Source: Pseudorhodoplanes sp. (lineage in GTDB: Bacteria; Pseudomonadota; Alphaproteobacteria; Rhizobiales; Xanthobacteraceae). From it: a stretch of DNA of 7,377 nucleotides. Below are positions 1 through 5,619 of this stretch, piece after piece. The notes beneath the pieces were generated by a model. The model saw only the letters and a list, made by a program, of their open reading frames with translations, had not been told where the DNA came from and ran no database searches. The stretch covers positions 1 through 7,377 of the forward strand of contig WBUW01000141.1 in NCBI GenBank assembly GCA_008933495.1. The letters are read 5' to 3'. A program made the translations under genes and the position numbers. How positions within the stretch are numbered: position 1 is the stretch's first letter; each line of letters begins with the position of its first letter.

Positions 1-1952
1 GTTCGGGCCATGGACGCAGGGACAAGCGCGAGCGCGGCCGCTCGCGTCTTAAGCGCGCGCTCTATTGGGGTGTCGTGGGGTGCCTGTGGCTCGCGATCGC
101 AGGCTTCGGCGCGCTCCTTTACATCGGGGCGCATCTGCCGCCGATCCAGTCGCTGCAGGTGCCCAAGCGTCCGCCCTCGATCAAGATCGCCGGGCTCGAC
201 GGGCGCGTGCTGGTGACGCGCGGCGACAGCGGATTGTCGGCGCGGCTCGAGGAACTGCCGAGACACGTTCCTCAGGCCTTCATCGCGATCGAGGACCGGC
301 GCTTCTACGCGCATGCCGGGATCGATCCGCGCGGCGTCGCGCGCGCCGCCCTGGCCAACCTCTTGCGGCGCGGCGTGGCCCAGGGCGGCTCCACCCTCAC
401 CCAGCAACTGGCGAAAAATCTCTTTCTGAATCAGGAACGTACGCTGACCCGCAAGGCCCAGGAACTGGTGCTGGCGCTGTGGCTGGAGCGCAATTTCTCC
501 AAGCACGAAATCCTCGCGCTCTATCTCAACCGCATCTATTTCGGCGCCGGCGCCTACGGTATCGAAGCCGCGGCGCAGCGCTATTTCGGCAAGCGGGCCA
601 GGGACTTGTCGCTGTCGGAGGCGGCGATGCTGGCCGGCCTCGTCAGGTCGCCCTCGCGCCTTGCGCCCACCCGCAACCCGCACGCCGCCGAACAGCGCGC
701 ACGGGTCGTGATCGCGGCCATGCGCGAGCAGAATTTCATCGATAAATCAGCGGCTTCGCTCGCGCTCGCGCGGCCGGCTCGGGTGCTGCCGCAAAATCAG
801 GCCGGCTCGGTCAATTACGTCGCCGACTGGATCACCGACGTGCTCGACGACCTTGTCGGCTTCGTAGAAGACGACATCGTCGTGCAGACGACGATCGATC
901 CTCGGCTGCAGAGCATGGCCGAGCAGGCGATCCTCGACGAGCTCGCCAACAAAGGCGACAAGACCGGCGTCACGCAGGCCGCCTTCGTGGCCATGACGCC
1001 GGACGGCGCCGTGCGCGCCATGGTCGGCGGGCGCAACTATGCGGAAAGCCAGTTCAACCGCGCGGTCGCCGCCAAGCGCCAGCCCGGCTCCGCCTTCAAG
1101 CCGTTCGTCTATCTCACCGCCATCGAGCGCGGACTGACCCCGGACACCGTGCGCGAAGACAAGCCGGTCGCGCTCAAGGGCTGGAAACCGGAAAACTACA
1201 CGCGCGAATATTTCGGCCCGGTGACGCTGACGCAGGCGCTCGCCATGTCGCTCAACACCGTGGCCGTGCGCCTCACGCTCGAGTTCGGACCGACCGCCGT
1301 CACCCGCACCGCCTACCGGCTCGGCATCGCCTCCAGGCTGGAACCCAATCCCTCGATCGCGCTCGGCACTTCGGAAGTTTCGCTCATCGAACTGGTCTCC
1401 GCCTATGCCCCGTTCGCCAATGGCGGATCCTCGATCATCGCGCACGTGGTCGAAAGCGTACGCCGCGCCGACGGCACGATCCTATATCAGCGCACGCCGC
1501 AAAATCTCGGTCAGGTGGTCGATCCGCACTATATCGGGATGATGAATGCGATGATGCAGGAAACGCTGCTCAGCGGCACCGGCCGCAAGGCCGATCTCGG
1601 CGGCTATCCGGCAGCGGGCAAGACCGGCACCAGCCAGGATTTCCGCGACGGCTGGTTCGTCGGTTATACCGCCCATCTCGTCGCCGGCGTCTGGTTCGGC
1701 AACGACGATAACACGCCGACCAAGAAGATGACCGGCAGCGGCCTGCCGGCGGAGACCTGGGCGCGCGTGATGAAGGCGGCGCATCGCGGCGGCGCGGTCG
1801 CGAACCTGCCCGGTCTTTCGGGACGCAGCCTGTTGCCGCTGCCGGATTTCGGCCGTCCGCCGCAACCGGTTGCAAGCGCCGAACGGGCCGCGCCCGCAAC
1901 CAAGCGCGGCCTCGATCACTGGCTGATCGACGGACTGTTCGGCCGGCGCTGA
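1..1952 (+). CDS. Class A penicillin-binding protein (PBP1A-like), 5' end cut by window
   Basis: Bifunctional peptidoglycan synthase: a glycosyltransferase polymerises lipid II and a transpeptidase cross-links the stem peptides, anchored in the inner membrane and acting in the periplasm. The frame is open to the left edge. The GTG at 75 falls inside the membrane segment, and an Arg/Lys-rich stretch precedes it (from base 3), so the real start is outside the window. Numbering from that GTG, GT51 motifs are EDRRFYAHAGID (73-84, catalytic Glu73), GGSTLTQQLAKN (104-115), the KAQE region (127-139) and LNRIYFGAGAYGIEAA (151-166). The transpeptidase has SAFK (Ser339 nucleophile, Lys342), SLN (392-394) and KTGTS (516-520). 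All catalytic residues are present, so it should be active. At about 650 residues it is shorter than E. coli PBP1a. The C-terminal tail is Ala/Pro/Arg-rich. Class A identity is secure; the exact paralogue is not. Confidence 0.95.
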   Translation, partial: SGHGRRDKRERGRSRLKRALYWGVVGCLWLAIAGFGALLYIGAHLPPIQSLQVPKRPPSIKIAGLDGRVLVTRGDSGLSARLEELPRHVPQAFIAIEDRRFYAHAGIDPRGVARAALANLLRRGVAQGGSTLTQQLAKNLFLNQERTLTRKAQELVLALWLERNFSKHEILALYLNRIYFGAGAYGIEAAAQRYFGKRARDLSLSEAAMLAGLVRSPSRLAPTRNPHAAEQRARVVIAAMREQNFIDKSAASLALARPARVLPQNQAGSVNYVADWITDVLDDLVGFVEDDIVVQTTIDPRLQSMAEQAILDELANKGDKTGVTQAAFVAMTPDGAVRAMVGGRNYAESQFNRAVAAKRQPGSAFKPFVYLTAIERGLTPDTVREDKPVALKGWKPENYTREYFGPVTLTQALAMSLNTVAVRLTLEFGPTAVTRTAYRLGIASRLEPNPSIALGTSEVSLIELVSAYAPFANGGSSIIAHVVESVRRADGTILYQRTPQNLGQVVDPHYIGMMNAMMQETLLSGTGRKADLGGYPAAGKTGTSQDFRDGWFVGYTAHLVAGVWFGNDDNTPTKKMTGSGLPAETWARVMKAAHRGGAVANLPGLSGRSLLPLPDFGRPPQPVASAERAAPATKRGLDHWLIDGLFGRR

Positions 1953-2049
1953 CCGGCTGAGGGTTGCATCGCGCGCGACCGGGCACCGCGTGCCGCAGCG
2001 CGCTCGCGAAGACGATAGCGATGGAACCGCGCCCGCGGTGTCGCATTGA

Positions 2050-2084
2050 GGCCGGATAGTCCGCCATCGACAGGACATCCGGCC
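2050..2084 (+). promoter_or_regulatory. Strong hairpin in the leader of the ethylene-receptor-like gene
   Basis: Arm 2050-2062 (GGCCGGATAGTCC) pairs with 2073-2084 (GGACATCCGGCC): 12 base pairs with one bulged A at 2058 and a 10-base loop. No T-run follows, so a classical intrinsic terminator for the upstream penicillin-binding protein gene is unlikely. It ends 20 bases before the Shine-Dalgarno of the next gene and may instead structure that gene's 5' leader. The pairing is seen directly; the role is inferred. Confidence 0.45.
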
Positions 2085-2117
2085 GCGCCCCGACCGCCCA
2101 TCCCGAAGGACAGCACC

Positions 2118-2726
2118 ATGCTCGAACAGCTCATTGCCCTTTGCACGTCGCGCACCGGCCTGTTGCGGATCGTCCTTGTCAGCGATGCGGCCATCGCACT
2201 GTCCTATTTTGCCATCCCGATCACGATGGCGATCGTGTTGCGCCATCGCAAGGACGACATTCCCTATCGCTGGCTGTGGACGCTGTTCGTCGCCTTCATC
2301 GTGGCCTGCGGCCTCACCCATACCGCGCATTTCTGGTCGGCGATCACGGGGGCCGGATATCCCGGCCTGCATGCCGGCATCGGCCTTGTTACCGCGCTCG
2401 CCTCGGTGGCAACCGCGATCGCCTTCGCGTTCATTCTGCCGCAGATCAAACTGCTGCCGTCGCCGAAAGTGCAGCGCTCGCACCTTGAAAGGCTGGTTGC
2501 CGAGCGTACCGCCGAGAAGGACCGCCTGATCCGGGAAATCAACCACCGGGTCGGCAACCAGCTTCAGATCATGCACTCGATCCTGTCGATCGAATCGCGG
2601 CGCGCCACCGGACCGGAAGGGCGGGAAATCCTCGGCCGGCTGCGACGCGAACTCGACGTCATGTGCGAGCAGCATGCCGAGCGGTCGCGTCACGACTATC
2701 TGACCGTCCCGAGCAGCGGGACCTGA
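2118..2726 (+). CDS. Ethylene-receptor-like membrane protein with orphan DHp (phosphoacceptor) segment
   Basis: A 202-residue protein. I chose ATG 2118 because GAAGGA (2105-2110) sits seven bases upstream; an in-frame ATG at 2046 lies inside the leader hairpin and would add a Pro-rich, non-membrane stretch. Residues 15-110 form three membrane helices matching the ethylene-binding domain of plant ETR1 and cyanobacterial Etr1. The residues known from ETR1 recur at nearly the same spacing: Asp23, Tyr30, Pro34, Ile61, and Cys64/His68 in ACGLTH, the pair that binds Cu(I) in ETR1. A charged linker (120-138) leads to EINHRVGNQLQ (140-150), a HisKA_2/HWE-type H-box with likely phosphoacceptor His143, and a second helix (about 165-190). 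The protein then ends with no N, G1 or G2 box. It cannot autophosphorylate alone; it may be a phosphotransfer protein, work with a kinase in trans, or signal otherwise. No regulator gene is adjacent. Membrane-domain assignment is strong; function is inferred. Confidence 0.85.
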   Translation: MLEQLIALCTSRTGLLRIVLVSDAAIALSYFAIPITMAIVLRHRKDDIPYRWLWTLFVAFIVACGLTHTAHFWSAITGAGYPGLHAGIGLVTALASVATAIAFAFILPQIKLLPSPKVQRSHLERLVAERTAEKDRLIREINHRVGNQLQIMHSILSIESRRATGPEGREILGRLRRELDVMCEQHAERSRHDYLTVPSSGT

Positions 2727-2770
2727 GGGCGCAGCATCAGCGCCGAAATTCCGCGGGAGATGGCGCAATT

Positions 2771-2870
2771 TTAAAGCATGGTCCCGAAAAGTGCGAAGCG
2801 GTTTTCGGAAAAGATCATGCGCAGACAAAGAGCTAAAGCGGGGTGACGTTTCGAAGAAAAGTCATCCCGC
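2771..2870 (+). repeat. Dispersed two-hairpin intergenic element, copy A
   Basis: This 100-bp block aligns without gaps to the reverse complement of 4021-4120, with 16 mismatches (84% identity). Fold 1: GCATGGTC (2776-2783) with GATCATGC (2813-2820), plus inner CCGAAAA (2784-2790) with TTTTCGG (2802-2808). Fold 2: GCGGGGTGAC (2838-2847) with GTCATCCCGC (2861-2870). The spacer AGCTAAAGCG (2831-2840) is identical in both copies. It begins 44 bases after the stop of the ethylene-receptor-like gene and sits between two convergent genes, so it may act in 3' ends. I associate similar elements with Bradyrhizobium-type genomes from memory; I cannot check this here. Confidence 0.85.
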
Positions 2871-2912
2871 GCCGGCGGCGCGTAGCGAAGAAGCCGCGCC
2901 ATAAACGGATTA

Positions 2913-3716
2913 TCACCAGCGCGGGCGCAGACCGGCCAGCGGGCGCGCCGGCAACGGCGGCAAAGCCGGCATGCCGTAGCGGTGCAGATCGGTGCCGTGC
3001 ATGTCGAGCCAGGTTCTCGCGCGCCGCACATGCGGGCACAGCCGATCGACCAGACGCCAGAAGCGCGCGGAATGATTCATCTCGACGAGATGGGCGACTT
3101 CATGGGCAACGAGATAATCGAGCACGAAAGACGGCGCCAGAATGAGCCGCCACGAATAGGACAGCACGCCGGTGGTCGAGCAGGATCCCCAGCGGCTCGA
3201 CTGGTCGCGGACCGATACGCGGCGCAGGCGCACGCCGAGCGCCGCCGCAGCCGCCCGGCTCGCGGCTTCAAGGTCGCTCCTGGCCTCACGCCTGAGGAAG
3301 TCGTTGACGCGACGGTCGACGTGTTCGGCCTGACCAGCCACACACAGCGAGCGCCCGCCGTCCTCGCCGATCTCGATCCAGACCGTGCCGCGCACGCCGC
3401 GACGATGAACGATGCGGTGGGGCTGGCCGCGCAGCGGCACGACGGTGCCGTGCGCGAACGGAGCCGCTTCGGGCAGCCGGTGCAGGCGCGCGGCGATCCA
3501 GCCGCCGTGCTTCTCCGCGAACGACTTCGCCTCCTTCAGACAGCCGCGCGGCGGCATCGTCAGCACCACTTCGCGCGTGGCGGCCTGGATGCGCAGCGTG
3601 TAACGGCGGGCCTGCCGGTGCCGGCGGAGCCGGACGAGGTAAACCGACTCGTCGAACACGACCTGGATCGCCTGCGGCTCGGTCGGGCGGCGATAAAGCA
3701 GGGCACGCGTCGGCAT
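2913..3716 (-). CDS. YgjP/DUF45-type zinc metallopeptidase (M48-like, SprT-like)
   Basis: Predicted cytosolic zinc-dependent metallopeptidase of 267 residues, near the family's usual length of about 240. HEVAH (205-209) supplies two zinc-binding histidines and the catalytic Glu206. It is followed by the family signature NHSARFW (214-220), whose His215 is the likely third ligand. The upstream block DQSSRWGSCS (171-180) and WRLILAP (189-195) are the other conserved signatures of YgjP-like proteins. The N-terminal 100 residues are Arg-rich and beta-like, as usual for the family. I chose ATG 3716, with AAGG nine bases upstream; the frame stays open to an ATG at 3851, but those 45 extra codons do not resemble the family. 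The gene stands alone: convergent with the ethylene-receptor-like gene and 455 bases downstream of phaZ on the same strand. No signal peptide is visible. The natural substrate of this family is poorly known. Confidence 0.9.
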   Translation of the reverse strand: MPTRALLYRRPTEPQAIQVVFDESVYLVRLRRHRQARRYTLRIQAATREVVLTMPPRGCLKEAKSFAEKHGGWIAARLHRLPEAAPFAHGTVVPLRGQPHRIVHRRGVRGTVWIEIGEDGGRSLCVAGQAEHVDRRVNDFLRREARSDLEAASRAAAAALGVRLRRVSVRDQSSRWGSCSTTGVLSYSWRLILAPSFVLDYLVAHEVAHLVEMNHSARFWRLVDRLCPHVRRARTWLDMHGTDLHRYGMPALPPLPARPLAGLRPRW

Positions 3717-3867
3717 GGGGTGCAACCTTGGCGCTCGAACCTTGGTCTTCGGGTCAACGCCATAGTGCCATAACGGGTCGGCGCGGGAGACATGGCGGAA
3801 AAATAAAGCGGATGCCCCACGGATTGGGCCGCTTTGGCTGGACAGCCGCAACCGGTTGTGCGCTAAG

Positions 3868-3892
3868 ATATGAATCTTGGTTCAAATCATAT
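3868..3892. promoter_or_regulatory. AT-rich imperfect dyad, possible operator
   Basis: ATATGA at 3868-3873 is matched by TCATAT at 3887-3892, and one more symmetric pair lies inside (T3875 with A3885). The centre is not symmetric. It lies about 150 bases upstream of the metallopeptidase start, in the most AT-rich patch of the window. An operator or promoter region is possible, but a 6-bp dyad can arise by chance in AT-rich DNA. Confidence 0.25.
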
Positions 3893-3974
3893 GAAGAAGG
3901 CGGGACCGCCGGCCGCAACGGAGCCGACGCCGGATCAGGAGAATTTTATAAGCAGAAACAAGATGTTGGCATAG
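3870..3974 (+). CDS. Doubtful 34-residue small ORF
   Basis: An ATG at 3870, with a second in-frame ATG at 3891, opens a frame ending at TAG 3972-3974. The peptide is hydrophilic and rich in Lys, Pro, Glu and Asn, unlike the Arg/Ala-rich peptides from random frames here. From the second ATG onward most codons end in G or C (about 20 of 27), as in coding DNA of such a genome; the first seven do not. I see no good Shine-Dalgarno before either ATG, no membrane segment and no known domain. A hairpin begins at the stop codon. It could be a real small protein, or a chance ORF inside a regulatory spacer. Confidence 0.2.
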   Translation: MNLGSNHMKKAGPPAATEPTPDQENFISRNKMLA

Positions 3975-3998
3975 AATCACGTGGCCTGCGTGTGATTC
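3974..3998. other. Short perfect hairpin in the spacer
   Basis: GAATCAC (3974-3980) and GTGATTC (3992-3998) form a perfect 7-bp stem, extendable on the plus-strand RNA by G·U pairs towards a small loop. No T-run follows on either strand, so it does not qualify as an intrinsic terminator. It starts on the stop codon of the doubtful small ORF and may also lie in the metallopeptidase promoter region. Confidence 0.35.
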
Positions 3999-4020
3999 CG
4001 CCTGCAAAACCGCGACCAAG

Positions 4021-4120
4021 GCGGGATGACCTTTCCTCGAATCGCCATCCCGCTTTAGCTCCTTGTTTGAGCATGATCTTTTCCGAACGCCGCGTCACAT
4101 TTTTCGGGATCATGCTCTGA
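4021..4120 (-). repeat. Dispersed two-hairpin intergenic element, copy B
   Basis: Read on the minus strand, this matches copy A (2771-2870) base for base without gaps, with 16 differences in 100. Fold 1 keeps GCATGATC with GATCATGC fully paired, while the inner stem shrinks to CCGAA/TTCGG. Fold 2 is GCGGGATGGC with GTCATCCCGC, kept by one G·U pair. It starts 51 bases after the phaZ stop and runs in the phaZ sense direction, so it probably lies in the phaZ 3' untranslated region. It is also upstream of the metallopeptidase gene, which is on the same strand. Confidence 0.85.
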
Positions 4121-4144
4121 CACCCTGCCCGGACGCTGTTCCGT

Positions 4145-4171
4145 CCGGCCGGTGCGTTTGCGCCCGGCCGG
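4145..4171 (-). terminator. GC-rich hairpin directly after phaZ, possible terminator
   Basis: CCGGCCGG at 4164-4171 and 4145-4152 form an 8-bp stem, continued by GCG/CGC (4154-4156 and 4161-4163) around a four-base loop with one bulged base. On the minus strand it begins immediately after the phaZ stop codon (4172-4174). No T-run follows, so it may stabilise the 3' end or assist factor-dependent termination rather than terminate by itself. Confidence 0.4.
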
Positions 4172-5518
4172 TCAGGCGGCGTTCTCGCGCAGGGGAACCG
4201 GCGCCGGCGCCGCCCGGCTGCGGACATTGTTGGTCAGCACGAAATCGCCGATGCGCGGAGCGATCTCGGCGCGGAAGCGCGACCCGTTGAACACCCCATA
4301 ATGGCCGACCTCGGGCTGCAGGTAATGGGCGCGCCGCGTGGCCGCGAGATTGCTGCACAGCCGGTGCGCCGCCTCGGTCTGCCCAACGCCGGAAATGTCG
4401 TCGCGCTCGCCCTCAACCGTCAGCATGGCGACGTTGCGGATCGCGGACGGATCGACCTTCTCGCCGCGATGCGTCATGGTCCCGGTTGCCAGCGCATGAT
4501 GGATGAAATTGGTTTTCACGGTCTGGAGATAGAATTCCGCCGTCAGGTCCATGACCGCGAGATACTCGTCATAGAATTCGCGATGCTTCTGCGCGGAATC
4601 GCCGTCGCCCTTCACCAGATTGAAAAACAGCTCCTTGTGCGCGTCCATGTGCCGGTCGAGGTTCATGCTCACGAAGCCGTTGAGCTGGAGGAATCCGGGA
4701 TAGACGTCGCGCAACACGCCCGGGTGCGGGAACGGCACCTTGGTGATGACGTGGCGGCGGAACCAGTCGATGCCGCGTTCCTTGGCGAGAAGATTGACCG
4801 CGGTCGGATTGATGCGGGTGTCGATCGGCCCGCCCATCAGGACCATGGAATGGGGCACGTAGGGATCGCCACGCGCCTCCATGACCGAGACGGCGGCAAG
4901 CACCGGCACCGAGGGCTGGCAGACCGCGATGACGTGAGCATCGCCGCCCAACAGATGCAACATGCTGATGAGGTAATCGATGTAGTCGTCGAGATCGAAG
5001 CGGCCCTGCGCCAGCGGCACCATGCGGGCATCGACCCATTCGGTAATGTAGACGTCGTGATTGGGCAGGAAGTCCTCAACCGTGCCGCGCAGGAGCGTGG
5101 CATAATGCCCGGACATCGGCGCCACGATCAGGAGCTTCGGCTGCGGGCGGCGCGGCGCGTGATCGAAGACGCGCTCGAAATGCAACAGCCGGCAGAACGG
5201 CCGTTCCCACACGACATTGACGCGCACCGGCAGGCGTTCGGCGCCGACCAGGACGGAATCGATGCCCCAGTCCGGCTTGCCGTAGCGGCGGGTCGAGCGC
5301 TCGAACACTTCCATCCCGGCCGCAATCGTCTTGCCGAGCGTGGTGTGGGTGAGCGGATTGAGCGGGTTCTTGAAATAAAGCCGGGTCACGTCGGCAAAGG
5401 CGCGCGCCGGATGCAGCGCCGCCTGTCCCATCTCGTAGGCCCAGTAGAGGCCGGTCGAAAACGCCGGACCGCCGTCGCCCGGCAGGCGCGGCGCGCCCCC
5501 GAATTCCCCGATTGGCAT
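4172..5518 (-). CDS. phaZ: Intracellular polyhydroxyalkanoate (PHB) depolymerase
   Basis: Mobilises stored polyester by hydrolysing native PHB granules in the cytoplasm towards 3-hydroxybutyrate. The 448-residue protein is an alpha/beta-hydrolase of the Cupriavidus PhaZ1 type, with the PHB depolymerase C-terminal region. The lipase-like box is AVCQPSVP with nucleophile Cys200 in place of Ser, as known for PhaZ1 (Cys183). The other triad members are likely Asp373 (or Asp374) in EGERDDISG and His406 in GHYGVF. PMSGHYATLLRGTVEDF (134-150) is another family block. No signal peptide is seen, which fits an intracellular enzyme. I chose ATG 5518, with GGGGAG five bases upstream; an in-frame GTG at 5548 is less likely. 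The 102-base gap to the ABC permease gene holds a candidate terminator, so phaZ probably has its own promoter. No PHA synthase or phasin gene is in the window. Confidence 0.95.
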   Translation of the reverse strand: MPIGEFGGAPRLPGDGGPAFSTGLYWAYEMGQAALHPARAFADVTRLYFKNPLNPLTHTTLGKTIAAGMEVFERSTRRYGKPDWGIDSVLVGAERLPVRVNVVWERPFCRLLHFERVFDHAPRRPQPKLLIVAPMSGHYATLLRGTVEDFLPNHDVYITEWVDARMVPLAQGRFDLDDYIDYLISMLHLLGGDAHVIAVCQPSVPVLAAVSVMEARGDPYVPHSMVLMGGPIDTRINPTAVNLLAKERGIDWFRRHVITKVPFPHPGVLRDVYPGFLQLNGFVSMNLDRHMDAHKELFFNLVKGDGDSAQKHREFYDEYLAVMDLTAEFYLQTVKTNFIHHALATGTMTHRGEKVDPSAIRNVAMLTVEGERDDISGVGQTEAAHRLCSNLAATRRAHYLQPEVGHYGVFNGSRFRAEIAPRIGDFVLTNNVRSRAAPAPVPLRENAA

Positions 5519-5574
5519 GTCTGCTCCCCGGTCTTGTGCGGCGCACACTGACCGGTTCCTGTCACGAAATCAAC

Positions 5575-5597
5575 ATAAACCCGGGTTCCCGCCCGGG
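5575..5597 (-). terminator. Candidate intrinsic terminator of the ABC exporter operon
   Basis: On the minus strand, CCCGGG (5592-5597), a six-base loop and CCCGGG (5580-5585) are followed by TTTATGTTGATTT. This is a GC-rich hairpin with a loose T-rich tail, 22 bases after the permease stop codon. The stem is short and the T-run interrupted, so termination may be partial, with some read-through into phaZ. Confidence 0.45.
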
Positions 5598-5619
5598 CCG
5601 GCGGCTGGCCGTCCGCGCC

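Larger units (their letters stand above)
3717..4020. other. Non-coding spacer upstream of the metallopeptidase gene
   Basis: This stretch presumably carries the metallopeptidase promoter on the minus strand, though I see no convincing -35/-10 pair. It contains an AT-rich patch that stands out from the GC-rich surroundings, with a 25-bp imperfect dyad (3868-3892, outer arms ATATGA/TCATAT), a doubtful small ORF (3870-3974) and a hairpin (3974-3998). A longer plus-strand frame (3728-4120) runs into the repeat element and has no recognisable domain, so I do not call it. No tRNA or other RNA gene is recognisable. Confidence 0.5.

Noticed and set aside
2728..2744. A small hairpin (GGCGC/GCGCC) right after the ethylene-receptor-like stop as a terminator
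   Set aside because: The stem has only five pairs and is followed by GAAATT rather than a T-run, so it is too weak to call.
1482..2828. A 448-codon minus-strand open frame across the penicillin-binding protein and ethylene-receptor-like genes
   Set aside because: It lies opposite two genes with clear domains, its product is Arg/Gly/Asp-rich with no recognisable motif, and long antisense frames are expected in GC-rich coding DNA.
3717..3851. A 45-codon N-terminal extension of the metallopeptidase to ATG 3851
   Set aside because: The extension has no similarity to the family's N-terminus, and ATG 3716 gives a family-sized protein with an acceptable Shine-Dalgarno.
2771..4120. An insertion sequence or composite transposon bounded by the inverted repeats
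   Set aside because: The enclosed gene is a metallopeptidase, no transposase or target-site duplication is visible, and the repeats look like a stand-alone intergenic element.
4301..5551. A 416-codon plus-strand open frame opposite phaZ
   Set aside because: It has no domain signature and is rich in His, Arg, Asp and Val, which is typical of the antisense of a GC-biased gene; phaZ is unambiguous.
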